Shown in pieces: positions 55,040-63,365 of a stretch of DNA of 64,000 nucleotides. The notes below the pieces were generated by a model. It worked only from the letters and a program-made list of their open reading frames with translations. It made no database searches and had not been told where the DNA came from. The stretch comes from Pseudochrobactrum sp. sp1633 (lineage in GTDB: Bacteria; Pseudomonadota; Alphaproteobacteria; Rhizobiales; Rhizobiaceae): contig NZ_JARRAE010000003.1 of assembly GCF_030376605.1 (NCBI RefSeq), forward strand, positions 186,001 to 250,000, given 5' to 3'. A program made the translations under genes and the position numbers. The number at the start of each line of letters is the position of its first letter. Position 1 is the first letter of the stretch.

Positions 55040-55864
55040 TCATTCGCCGTAAATATCGAAATCGAAGTATTTGTCGTTGATTTCTTTATATTTACCGCTA
55101 GTGCGGATGGCCAGAATAGCTGTGTTGAATTTCTCAACCAGCTCTTCGCGACCCTTTTTAATGGCAACACCGACACCGGGGCCATGAATTTCCAGATCAG
55201 CCTTAACCGGGCCGACAAGCTTGCAGCATGCGCCATCCGGTGTTTTCAGCCAGTCGATCAGCGAGACAATATTGTCATTCACAGCATCCACGCGACCGGC
55301 AACCATATCCATGCGTGCTTCGTCCGAGCTGCCATAGGAACTGACTTTACTGTCAGTGTAGGCGCTTTCAGAGAAAACAGCATGAATGGTTGAGGACTGA
55401 ACGCCGATTGTTTTGCCGGCGAGGTCTTCTTTTGTCGTGCCTTTAATATCAGAATCTTTCGGTGCAGCGATAGCAGCGGCAGGATTGTAATATTTATTGC
55501 TGAAATCAACCTGCTCTTTGCGGGCAGGTGTAATCGACATTGAGGAGATCACCACATCCAGCTTGCCGGATTGCAGCGCAGGGATCATGCCATCCCAATC
55601 CTGAACAACGATTTCACATTTCGCTTTCAGTTCATCGCAAAGCGCATTGGCAATGTCGATTTCAAAGCCGGCAACAGTGCCGTCAGCTTTGACGAAATTA
55701 TACGGAGGATATGCCCCTTCCGATCCGACTTTCAGAACAAGCTGTTCCTGTGCGTAGGCCGATGCAGAAAGTGCTGCCATTGCGCTGATTGTTACAACGC
55801 CGGCAGTTGCGAGACTGCGCATAGCCTTACTGAAAGTACGGCTTGTTCCCATTGAATTTCTCAT
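55040..55864 (-). CDS. Polar amino-acid ABC transporter substrate-binding protein, paralogue 2
   Basis: Periplasmic binding protein of the lysine/arginine/ornithine/histidine family (SBP_bac_3). The 274 residues have a signal peptide (ending SASAYAQ) and then LKVGSEGAYPPYNFVKADGT, a classic LAO-type ligand pocket. GFEIDIANALCDELKAKCEI, SMSITPARKEQVDFSNKYYN and DGACCKLVGPV follow. It is closely similar to the upstream paralogue over its whole length, down to the EINDKYF C-terminus. Start uncertain: Met codons at 55882, 55864 and 55852; I chose 55864, preceded by a distant GGGGGA. It heads the part of the run containing both permeases, so it is probably their main partner. Confidence 0.93.
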   Translation of the reverse strand: MRNSMGTSRTFSKAMRSLATAGVVTISAMAALSASAYAQEQLVLKVGSEGAYPPYNFVKADGTVAGFEIDIANALCDELKAKCEIVVQDWDGMIPALQSGKLDVVISSMSITPARKEQVDFSNKYYNPAAAIAAPKDSDIKGTTKEDLAGKTIGVQSSTIHAVFSESAYTDSKVSSYGSSDEARMDMVAGRVDAVNDNIVSLIDWLKTPDGACCKLVGPVKADLEIHGPGVGVAIKKGREELVEKFNTAILAIRTSGKYKEINDKYFDFDIYGE

Positions 55865-56295
55865 TTTTTTGATATCCCCCATGATATCGCTGATGCAAAC
55901 CAGTCATAAGTTTTATTGTTTTTATTCTCTTTGCCGTTGTTTAGTACGGTTCGTTTTTATAGCGAAGAAAATTTTGTTAACAGCGATATTCCCATCATTC
56001 CGGCATCAAAGGCAAGTATCAAAAACATGTTTTACGCAAGCGTGGAAAAATAAAGCGCTGGACAAGTTCAATATCACGCGTATATGCGAAATGTGTAATA
56101 TTAAAACTGCATTTAATATAATTAAATCAATAATTTAAATGTGGTTTGTTAAACTCTTTGTTGTCGTTTTTTGTGCCGTTCTGGATCGGAAATTAATGTG
56201 CAAAAAGTTATAGTGCCTGCATGGGATAATCCGGTTTCAGATCATTGTGCATAGGTTGATGCACTTTTTGCATTAAATGGAATTTACCGCCCGAA
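55865..56295. other. Leader region of binding-protein paralogue 2
   Basis: AT-rich spacer. The segment 55981-56016 (CAGCGATATTCCCA, then 22 bases ending AAAGGCAAG) is shared with the leader of paralogue 1 at 57286-57321, and a further ATAATTAAATCA stretch is also shared. Probably contains a promoter for the downstream operon. No gene seen. Confidence 0.55.
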
Positions 56296-56331
56296 AATGA
56301 AAAAAGCTGCATTATAAAAATGCAGCTTTTC
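56296..56331 (-). terminator. Terminator of binding-protein paralogue 1
   Basis: 12-bp stem AAAAGCTGCATT (56303-56314) with AATGCAGCTTTT (56320-56331), loop ATAAA; on the minus strand a T-run and CATTTTC follow. It lies 31 bases past the stop of the gene at 56363, so that gene is largely a separate transcription unit. Confidence 0.88.
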
Positions 56332-56362
56332 TTGTCGCGTATTTTACAAGCGCACAGGGTGC

Positions 56363-57172
56363 TTAGTTTGTTTCGGCGCCATAGGCGTCAAATTCAAAGT
56401 ACTTGTCGTTGATTTCTTTGTATTTGCCATTTGTACGGATGGCTTTAATAGCATCGTTGAACTTGGCGATCAGTTCAGGATTGCCTTTTTTGAAAGCTAC
56501 GCCTGCGCCCGGGCCATGAATTTCAAGAACCGGTGCCCATGTGCCAACCATCTTGCAGCAAGCGCCGTCTTCGGTTTTCAGCCACTGAGACAGGGTCACA
56601 CTGTCGTCGCTGGCTGCATCGAGGCGGCCGTTTGCCAGATCAAGGCGATATTCTTCCGCAGTCGGATAGGCTTTGATTGTGCTGTCTGTGAAAGTCTTTT
56701 CCGCATAGTTGGCGTGTGTCGTGGAGATCTGCACGCCGATGGTTTTACCGGCCAGATCTTCCTTGGTTGTGCCTTTGATGTCGGTGTCTTTTGGCGCAGC
56801 CAGACCCGGAGGGGTGTTGTAATATTTATTGCTGAAATCAACCTGCTTCTTACGTTCATCAGTGATGGACATTGAAGCGATGAATGCATCAAATTTACCG
56901 GCCTGCAGGCTCGGAATCGCGCCATCCCACTCAATGGTGATGAACTTGCATTCAGCTTTCATTTCTTCACACAATGCGCGGCCGATATCCACGTCAAAAC
57001 CGGAAAGTTCGCCAGCAGCATTGATGAAGTTGAACGGAGGGTATGCACCTTCAGTTGCGATTGTCAGTTTCAGAGGTTCCTGCGCCTGCACAGCAGTAGC
57101 GGTTAGTGAGACTGCTCCGGTCATCATAATGGCAGACAGTGCGGTTCCGATAATTCTCTTATAATTTGTCAT
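56363..57172 (-). CDS. Polar amino-acid ABC transporter substrate-binding protein, paralogue 1
   Basis: Periplasmic binding protein, 269 residues, with signal peptide (1-30, ending AVQAQ) and LTIATEGAYPPFNFINAAGE, GFDVDIGRALCEEMKAECKF, SMSITDERKKQVDFSNKYYN, GTTKEDLAGKTIGVQISTTH and DGACCKMVGTW. It shares most of its residues with paralogue 2, and a similar leader lies about 110 bases upstream of both, so they arose by tandem duplication. It has its own terminator. Ligand is probably an arginine/ornithine/lysine-type amino acid; the two copies may differ in specificity. Confidence 0.94.
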   Translation of the reverse strand: MTNYKRIIGTALSAIMMTGAVSLTATAVQAQEPLKLTIATEGAYPPFNFINAAGELSGFDVDIGRALCEEMKAECKFITIEWDGAIPSLQAGKFDAFIASMSITDERKKQVDFSNKYYNTPPGLAAPKDTDIKGTTKEDLAGKTIGVQISTTHANYAEKTFTDSTIKAYPTAEEYRLDLANGRLDAASDDSVTLSQWLKTEDGACCKMVGTWAPVLEIHGPGAGVAFKKGNPELIAKFNDAIKAIRTNGKYKEINDKYFEFDAYGAETN

Positions 57173-57489
57173 ATACTTTTCACCCGTTTAACCCATCCAA
57201 AAGTCAGAACTATTACGCCGGAAATACAAAGCCGGTTTTCTTTAACAGTTTGTTTTTTACCGGTTTCAGACGCAATAATTGTTCGCAGCGATATTCCCAC
57301 CATTTTTGCGGGAAAGGCAAGGGCAAAAAAGTGTTTTAAGACAGTATGATGAAGCGCGAATGTTTTAGAATTTTCATGAAATGGGCTTTGCTGTGCATAA
57401 TTTAAAAATACTATAATTAAATCAGTTATTTATCTGATGAATTTAATTTGTTTTATTAAAAATGAAATTGACAGTTCGATACTGTGAGA
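57173..57489. other. Leader region of binding-protein paralogue 1
   Basis: AT-rich spacer between mobB and the binding-protein gene, both on the minus strand. Contains the shared segment 57286-57321 and a shared ATAATTAAATCA stretch near 57412. Promoter DNA is expected; no coding sequence or terminator for mobB is evident. Confidence 0.5.
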
Positions 57490-58005
57490 TCAGTTTGCGG
57501 GGCTTAATGCGCAATAATTTTCAATAAAATCACTGATGGCAGCGATATTATTCAGATCAAGAACCGGTACGCTTTGCTCCTTTAAAGACTCGTCAGTGGC
57601 AATTGCAACGATGGAATATTCATCAGCATTGAGTGGAATCTGAGTCGGACTGTCTTTACGCCGGACTTCAATTTTAGGGTGCTTGTCGTTTTTATAGCCC
57701 TCGACAATGATGAGGTCGCACGGGGCCATCCGGCTCACAACTTCCTCCAGCGAGGGTTCCGGCGCATCACGTAATTCGTGCATCAGAGCCCAGCGGCTGA
57801 AGGCAACAATCGCCACTTCTTTTGCTCCCGCCTCACGGTGGCGGTAAGAATCTGTGCCCTGCATGTCGATGTCAAAGCTGTGATGTGCATGTTTAATTGT
57901 GGAGATTCTGTAGCCGCGTCTGGTCAACTCTTTCACCACGCGCTCTGTCAAAGTCGTTTTGCCTGCGTTTTTCCAGCCGGTAATACCAAAAATTTTCTGT
58001 GTCAT
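57490..58005 (-). CDS. mobB: Molybdopterin-guanine dinucleotide biosynthesis adaptor MobB
   Basis: GTP-binding helper of MobA in making the guanine dinucleotide form of molybdenum cofactor. The 171 residues have the P-loop GITGWKNAGKTTL (about 7-19), then STIKHAHHSFDIDMQGTDSY, a REAGAKEVAIV segment and CDLIIVEGYKNDKHPKIEV. Its start overlaps the mobA stop by four bases, so the two are translationally coupled. MobB is not essential for cofactor synthesis in E. coli. Confidence 0.94.
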   Translation of the reverse strand: MTQKIFGITGWKNAGKTTLTERVVKELTRRGYRISTIKHAHHSFDIDMQGTDSYRHREAGAKEVAIVAFSRWALMHELRDAPEPSLEEVVSRMAPCDLIIVEGYKNDKHPKIEVRRKDSPTQIPLNADEYSIVAIATDESLKEQSVPVLDLNNIAAISDFIENYCALSPAN

Positions 58006-58688
58006 GATTCAGGCTCCTGCCGGTTGCTTAAGTCCTGCAATTGCCAGACTGATCTGGCTTGTGCCAGCTCTGTTTGGGTGTTGATATTAAAGAACGGATC
58101 AAGCCCGCTTATTTTATCAGTTTCGCTGAAATCCGCATAGGAGACATTATGATTGGCGGCAAAAACCCGAATGCTGCGCCGCTTTGTTTCGCTGAACCAG
58201 TTTTCAAGTGAATGTGCAATGGCAACAGGCCATAAGGCAAAAGTCGGATGCGCGCCAAAATCTGAGCGGGCAAAGACAATGGTTTCCTTCGTGGATGCGG
58301 GAGCTGCTGCCCGTGCTTGCGCGAGGCGCTGCAAAAGATCTGGCGGAAAGAATGGTGTGTCACCTGCAACGCTCATCACATGGCTGCATCCATGCGTTCG
58401 GGCATAGTGACAACCGGCAAGTATACCCGCCAGCGGTCCGCTATTAAGCCATTTCCCGTCGTTGATGACCGGATAGGAGAAGCTTGCAAAAAATGCAGGG
58501 TCACTGTTGGCGCTGATGACGATCTGATCAGTCTGTGGTTTCAGCCGTGCGCAGACCTGATGAAGAATTGAATGCTCACCCAGTGGCCGCAGGGATTTGT
58601 CACCGCCGCCAAGCCGCTGGCTGCTGCCACCTGCGAGGATGAGGCCCAGTACATTTTCGCCCGTCAGAATTGTCTCATCGCCCGGCAT
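58002..58688 (-). CDS. mobA: Molybdenum cofactor guanylyltransferase MobA
   Basis: Transfers GMP to molybdopterin-molybdate, giving the cofactor used by DMSO-reductase-family enzymes. The 228 residues have the nucleotidyltransferase signature LGLILAGGSSQRLGGGDKSL, then YPVINDGKWLNSGPLAGILA, and VAGDTPFFPPDLLQRL with the metal-binding Asp. It overlaps mobB and lies 30 bases downstream of the DMT permease gene. Its presence with moaA implies that MGD-type molybdoenzymes exist elsewhere in the genome. Confidence 0.94.
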   Translation of the reverse strand: MPGDETILTGENVLGLILAGGSSQRLGGGDKSLRPLGEHSILHQVCARLKPQTDQIVISANSDPAFFASFSYPVINDGKWLNSGPLAGILAGCHYARTHGCSHVMSVAGDTPFFPPDLLQRLAQARAAAPASTKETIVFARSDFGAHPTFALWPVAIAHSLENWFSETKRRSIRVFAANHNVSYADFSETDKISGLDPFFNINTQTELAQARSVWQLQDLSNRQEPES

Positions 58689-58718
58689 TGTAAAGAGTAC
58701 CTCTGCGGTGTGTGGTGT

Positions 58719-59645
58719 TTATGCGGAAATGCCGCTTTCTGCTTTTTGCTTGCGCAGTTCTTTGCGCATGCGGTAGCCGGTTATCGCCTCACGATAAAGC
58801 ATATAGCAACCGCTGGCGACCACGATTGCCGATCCGATCAGAGTGTTCTGATCCGGTATCTGGTTGAAAACAATATAGGTCAGAGCAATCGCCCAGAGCA
58901 GACTGGTATAGCGGAACGGTGAGGCAAAAGACATATCGCCGACGCGGGTCGCCAGAATGATGCAGTGATAGCCGATAATCAGCAAAACAGCGGCAATGCT
59001 GACATGTGTCATATCTGTTATGGTTGGTTGCACCCAGCCCGTATCCGCCTGCATCATAACAAAACCGGTAATGGTGATCATAATTGACGTCATGGCAGAG
59101 ATCAGAATAGTCGGGATTTGCATATTGATGCGGCGGGTTGTCAGGTCGCGCATCGCTGTAAAGCCAACGCCGATCAGCAGTAGCAAGGAATAGGCGTTCA
59201 TGCCATCGCCGCCGGGGCGGATGATAATGAGGACACCGATAAAACCGATGCCAATCGACAACCAGCGCCGCCAGCCAACCTGCTCGCCGAGGAAAAGCAC
59301 CGCACCCAGTGTTACCGCCAGTGGTACAGCCTGATAAACGGAAGACACAAAGGCGAGTGAGAGATGTGTCAGTCCCACCAGATAGCAGGTCGTGGCGCCT
59401 ACTTCACCGAAGCCTCGCAGCAGGGTTGTTTTGTCCAGAGCATCGCGCCAGCGACCAAGATGTCCCTGTTTTGCTGCAAGAATGAGCAGCAGCACAATGC
59501 ATAATATTCCGCGCATAAACATGAACTGGCCGAGATTAAGCGTCTGCACAGAGTATTTTGTCAGAGCATCACCAATGGCGAAGACACCCATACCGAGCAT
59601 CATATAAAGGCTGGAGCGAATATTTGCTGAAAGTGCCACGGTCAT
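58719..59645 (-). CDS. DMT-superfamily (EamA) permease
   Basis: Inner-membrane protein of 308 residues with about ten helices in two EamA repeats (first about 10-140, second about 150-290). Family patterns include MLGMGVFAIGDALTKYSVQ, GEVGATTCYLVGLTHLSLAF, VPLAVTLGAVLFLGE and IGFIGVLIIIRPGGDG. The C-terminus is a short basic tail. It lies between moaA (124 bases upstream) and mobA (30 bases downstream) on the same strand, so it is probably co-transcribed with cofactor genes. Substrate unknown: EamA proteins export varied metabolites, and no molybdate link is established. Confidence 0.9.
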   Translation of the reverse strand: MTVALSANIRSSLYMMLGMGVFAIGDALTKYSVQTLNLGQFMFMRGILCIVLLLILAAKQGHLGRWRDALDKTTLLRGFGEVGATTCYLVGLTHLSLAFVSSVYQAVPLAVTLGAVLFLGEQVGWRRWLSIGIGFIGVLIIIRPGGDGMNAYSLLLLIGVGFTAMRDLTTRRINMQIPTILISAMTSIMITITGFVMMQADTGWVQPTITDMTHVSIAAVLLIIGYHCIILATRVGDMSFASPFRYTSLLWAIALTYIVFNQIPDQNTLIGSAIVVASGCYMLYREAITGYRMRKELRKQKAESGISA

Positions 59646-59769
59646 GTTCCTGCAAGAAAACCTGAAGAGGTTTCTGTCTGTACAGCGCTTATAACAAGTA
59701 TTTATGCGACATGGTCACCCGTTTGCGTCATGCACAGCAAAATAATGATATAAAAATCAATTATATGAC

Positions 59770-60807
59770 TTAACCGCCGGTCACACTCATATGACGCGAG
59801 ACTGCAGGGCGGTTGTGCCGCCGGTCGATGATGAAATCATGGCCTTTAGGCTTGCGCAGAATGGCATTATCAATCGCTTCTGACAGCAACTGATTGTCGG
59901 CACTCGCGCGCAGCGGTTCACGCAAATCAGCGGCATCTTCCTGACCGAGGCACATATAAAGCGTACCCGTACAGGTTATGCGTACACGGTTACAGCTTTC
60001 GCAGAAATTATGGGTCATCGGTGTAATGAAGCCCAGTCGTCCGCCGGTCTCTGCAATCTGTACATAACGGGCAGGGCCGCCGGTCTGATAGGGAATGTCA
60101 GTCATGGTGAACTGACGAGCAAGCGAGGCACGCAGCATGGAAAGCGGCAGATATTGATCGGTGCGGTCTAGATCAATCTCGCCCATCGGCATGGTTTCAA
60201 TCAGCGTCATATCCATACCGCGGCCATGCGCCCAACGCAGCATGTCCGGAACTTCATGATCGTTGAAACCTTTCAATGCAACGGCATTGAGCTTGATATG
60301 GATGCCTGCCTGCTGTGCCGCATCAATCCCGCGCAAAACCTGTGCCAGATCACCCCAGCGGGTAATTGTCTTGAATTTGTCTGCATCCAGCGTGTCGAGC
60401 GAAACATTGATGCGTTTAACACCGCAATCAGCCAGTTCTTTTGCGTAGCGGGAGAGCTGGGAGCCGTTGGTCGTCAGTGTAAGCTCGTCAAGTCGCTCTG
60501 TCTCAATATGACGGGACAGGCTGCCGATAAGATGCATGATGTTTTTGCGCACCAGCGGCTCACCGCCGGTGAGGCGGATTTTGCGCACGCCCTTATCAAT
60601 AAAAGTTGTGCAGAGCCGGTCGAGCTCTTCCAGTGAGAGCAGATCTTTCTTTGGCAGAAAGGTCATATGTTCGGCCATGCAATAGGTGCAGCGGAAGTCA
60701 CAGCGATCAGTCACAGAAACGCGCAAATAGGTAATTGCCCGTCCAAACGGGTCAATCATAGGCGCCTGAGGCGCATTTATGCTGCTGTTTTGTACTGCTA
60801 TGTCCAT
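59770..60807 (-). CDS. moaA: GTP 3',8-cyclase MoaA
   Basis: Radical SAM enzyme that rearranges GTP in the first step of molybdenum cofactor synthesis. The 345 residues have the SAM [4Fe-4S] motif Cys36-x3-Cys40-x2-Cys43 in [15 protein letters not shown] and [15 protein letters not shown]. The C-terminal cluster motif is [20 protein letters not shown]. The C-terminal Gly-Gly needed for activity is present (SVTGG). The ATG at 60807 is the first in frame. It leads the minus-strand moaA-permease-mobA-mobB run; moaC and moeA are in the trp run about 50 kb away. Confidence 0.97.
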   Translation of the reverse strand: MDIAVQNSSINAPQAPMIDPFGRAITYLRVSVTDRCDFRCTYCMAEHMTFLPKKDLLSLEELDRLCTTFIDKGVRKIRLTGGEPLVRKNIMHLIGSLSRHIETERLDELTLTTNGSQLSRYAKELADCGVKRINVSLDTLDADKFKTITRWGDLAQVLRGIDAAQQAGIHIKLNAVALKGFNDHEVPDMLRWAHGRGMDMTLIETMPMGEIDLDRTDQYLPLSMLRASLARQFTMTDIPYQTGGPARYVQIAETGGRLGFITPMTHNFCESCNRVRITCTGTLYMCLGQEDAADLREPLRASADNQLLSEAIDNAILRKPKGHDFIIDRRHNRPAVSRHMSVTGG

Positions 60808-60986
60808 ATTTCGCGTGTGCCGGTTCTTTCAATTTTTAGCTTATATAAAGAGAGATAAGATCAACATATGGTGCTGTCCAGTACCATTATGTCACGCAGG
60901 CTCTGCTTTGTATAAACACAGGCTCTTGCCCGTCAGCGTTTCTGAGACTACCACATCAGACAGACATGAATATGGTGGATCATTTA

Positions 60987-61355
60987 ATGAGCGATATCTG
61001 GCCGGAAGAGTTGCGGGTTTCACAAGATCGGAAAACTCTGTCTGTGACATTTAACAACGGGCATAATTATTCATTCCCTGCGGAAATGCTGCGCGTTTTG
61101 TCACCATCAGCGGAAGTGCAGGGACATTCACCGGAGCAGCGTGTGACTGTGCCGGGCAAGATCAATGTCGGGATTATGAAGCTCGATCCGATTGGCAATT
61201 ATGCAGTGCGCATTACGTTTGACGATATGCACGATACCGGCCTGTTTACGTGGATCTACCTGCATCAGTTGGGCGAAGAATATGAAACCCGCTGGCAAGG
61301 TTATCTTGATGAGCTGAAAGCTAAAAACCTCAGCCGCGAACCGAAGTTTCATTAA
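60987..61355 (+). CDS. DUF971 / gamma-butyrobetaine hydroxylase N-terminal-like protein
   Basis: A 122-residue soluble protein consisting only of the DUF971 (GBBH-like N) domain: MSDIWPEELRVSQDRKTLSV, FPAEMLRVLSPSAEVQGH, GKINVGIMKLDPIGNYAVRI and HDTGLFTWIYLHQLGEEY. The stand-alone domain is common in proteobacteria, often near moaA or iron-sulphur genes; its role is not settled. A GGTGGA box 7 bases before the ATG at 60987 supports this start over one 7 codons upstream. It is divergent from moaA. A palindromic repeat abuts its stop codon. Confidence 0.9.
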   Translation: MSDIWPEELRVSQDRKTLSVTFNNGHNYSFPAEMLRVLSPSAEVQGHSPEQRVTVPGKINVGIMKLDPIGNYAVRITFDDMHDTGLFTWIYLHQLGEEYETRWQGYLDELKAKNLSREPKFH

Positions 61356-61356
61356 A

Positions 61357-61400
61357 GCAGTTTCAGAAAAAGTGGACGCCGGTTTTTCGTTCGAAACTGC
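61357..61400. repeat. Palindromic intergenic repeat, family A-like
   Basis: Arms GCAGTTTC (61357-61364) and GAAACTGC (61393-61400) surround an AAAAAGTGGACGCCGGTTTT core. It has the same core layout (AAAAGTG, then CGGTTTT) as the elements at 24108 and 40961. It starts one base after a stop codon. Confidence 0.7.
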
Positions 61401-61408
61401 GTAAATTT

Positions 61409-61450
61409 AAAAAAGCAAAAAAGCCGGAGTTTCCTCCGGCTTTCTTTTTG
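61409..61450. terminator. Bidirectional terminator between the DUF971 gene and fumA
   Basis: Perfect 10-bp stem AAAGCCGGAG (61420-61429) with CTCCGGCTTT (61434-61443), loop TTTC, with A-run before and T-run after. Serves both converging genes. Confidence 0.92.
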
Positions 61451-61453
61451 ATT

Positions 61454-63073
61454 TTACGAGAGATTGAGCTCTTTAAAGAAGTCATTGCCCTTGTCATCAA
61501 TAACGATGAAGGCAGGGAAATCTTCCACTTCAATGCGCCAGATGGCTTCCATGCCGAGTTCCGCATATTCAACGACTTCAACTTTTTTGATGCAGTCCTG
61601 AGCCAGACGCGCGGCAGGGCCACCGATGGAGCCGAGGTAGAAACCACCATGTTTGCCGCAGGCATCACGCACCTGACGGGAGCGGTTGCCCTTAGCCAGC
61701 ATGACCATAGAGCCGCCGAAAGACTGGAACTGATCCACATAGGAATCCATGCGGCCAGCAGTTGTCGGGCCAAAGGAACCTGAGGCGTAACCAGCTGGTG
61801 TCTTGGCAGGGCCTGCATAATAGATCGGATGATTTTTGAAATAATCCGGCATGCTTTCGCCGTTTTCCAGACGCTCGCGGATTTTCGCGTGCGCCAGATC
61901 GCGTGCCACGATGATGGAGCCGGTCAGTGACAGGCGGGTTTTAACCGGATGCTGCGACAGGGTTTTGAGAATCTCTGCCATTGGCTGGTTGAGATCAATT
62001 TTCACCACGCTGTCGGAGAGCTTGGCTTCATCAATGTCCGGCATGTATTTTGCCGGATTGGTTTCCAGCTTTTCAAGGAAAATACCGTCTTTGGTGATCT
62101 TGCCTTTGGCCTGACGGTCAGCCGAGCAGGAAACGCCCAGACCAATCGGCAGTGATGCGCCGTGGCGAGGCAGACGGATAACACGCACATCATGACAGAA
62201 ATATTTGCCGCCAAACTGTGCGCCCACGCCGAGAGACTGGGTCAGCTTGTGGATTTCCTTTTCCATCTCCAGATCGCGGAACGCATGGCCGTCTTCGGAG
62301 CCTTTGGTCGGCAGGCTGTCGAGATAACGGGTGGAGGCGAGCTTAACAGTCTTGAGATTCTGTTCAGCCGATGTACCGCCGATCACAATCGCCAGATGGT
62401 ATGGTGGGCAGGCTGAGGTGCCGAGCGTCAGGATTTTCTCTTTGAGGAACTCGACCATCCGGTCATGGGTCAGAAGAGACGGTGTGCCCTGAAACAGGAA
62501 GGTTTTATTGGCAGAGCCGCCGCCTTTGGCAACAAACAGGAATTTATAGGCGTCTTCGCCTTCCTGATAAATGTCGATCTGGGCTGGCAGATTGTTCTTG
62601 GTGTTAACTTCCTTGAACATTTCCAGCGGAGCCAGCTGGGAATAACGCAGGTTCTTTTTGAAATAGGCATCCATCACGCCAGAACCCAGCGCACCTTCAT
62701 CGCCGCCTTCAGTCCAGACGCGGCGGCCTTTCTTGCCCATAATAATCGCTGTGCCGGTATCCTGACACATCGGCAGCACACCGCCGGCGGCAATATTGGC
62801 GTTTTTCAGAAGATCATAGGCAACGAAACGATCATTATCGGTCGCTTCCGGATCTTCCATAATATTGCTGAGCTGCTGCAGGTGACCCGGGCGCAGCAGG
62901 TGGTTGATATCGGCAAAAGCTGCTTCGGCCAGCAGGCGCAGGCCTTCTGTTTCAACGGTCAGAATTTCCTGACCTTTAAATGTATCGACCGAGACATAAT
63001 CAGATGTCAGCTTGCGATAGGGGGTTGTATCATCACCTAGCGGAAACATGCCGGTATTCAATTGCTCAGCCAT
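61454..63073 (-). CDS. fumA: Fumarate hydratase class I (iron-sulphur)
   Basis: Interconverts fumarate and malate in the TCA cycle using an oxygen-sensitive [4Fe-4S] cluster. The 539 residues form the single-chain class I enzyme, an N-terminal alpha domain and a C-terminal beta domain. Likely cluster cysteines are Cys103 in [10 protein letters not shown], the Cys in [16 protein letters not shown] near 222 and the Cys in [14 protein letters not shown] near 316. The beta domain has [15 protein letters not shown] and [10 protein letters not shown]. Start ATG at 63073 gives [10 protein letters not shown]. It is a single-gene unit. A class II FumC, if present, is outside the window. Confidence 0.96.
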   Translation of the reverse strand: MAEQLNTGMFPLGDDTTPYRKLTSDYVSVDTFKGQEILTVETEGLRLLAEAAFADINHLLRPGHLQQLSNIMEDPEATDNDRFVAYDLLKNANIAAGGVLPMCQDTGTAIIMGKKGRRVWTEGGDEGALGSGVMDAYFKKNLRYSQLAPLEMFKEVNTKNNLPAQIDIYQEGEDAYKFLFVAKGGGSANKTFLFQGTPSLLTHDRMVEFLKEKILTLGTSACPPYHLAIVIGGTSAEQNLKTVKLASTRYLDSLPTKGSEDGHAFRDLEMEKEIHKLTQSLGVGAQFGGKYFCHDVRVIRLPRHGASLPIGLGVSCSADRQAKGKITKDGIFLEKLETNPAKYMPDIDEAKLSDSVVKIDLNQPMAEILKTLSQHPVKTRLSLTGSIIVARDLAHAKIRERLENGESMPDYFKNHPIYYAGPAKTPAGYASGSFGPTTAGRMDSYVDQFQSFGGSMVMLAKGNRSRQVRDACGKHGGFYLGSIGGPAARLAQDCIKKVEVVEYAELGMEAIWRIEVEDFPAFIVIDDKGNDFFKELNLS

Positions 63074-63365
63074 ATATCACCTTGTTCACCGGTTTCGTCG
63101 CAGAGAGGCCGCGCGCAGCCGGATGGAAGTAAAACTATCAGATGACGGGCTTTTAGCGTTTGTGGCCGCACTTGCCACTGCGGCAGATTGATCTTTTTCG
63201 GCTATTTGGCAGGCAGAAGGGCTTTGTGCCGTAAAATTATATTTATTGTTAAAAGTTTCTAAATCACAATGGCGCACAGTCTTGGGAGTGAATCATTGCA
63301 GTTCCGGAAAACCAGCGGAAACTGAATTCATCGCTTTATTTTGCAAAAAGAGCTGACGGACAGAT
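63074..63365. other. Divergent promoter region, fumA and the last gene
   Basis: 292 non-coding bases that should hold promoters for fumA (-) and the plus-strand gene at 63366. A TTTATTGTTAAAAG-type AT-rich stretch near 63240 is the best promoter candidate, but no exact boxes are assigned. Confidence 0.35.

Noticed and set aside
55869-56138. 89-codon plus-strand frame in the leader of binding-protein paralogue 2
   Set aside because: It overlaps the duplicated leader segment, has low-complexity Phe/Ile/Lys composition and no ribosome-binding site.
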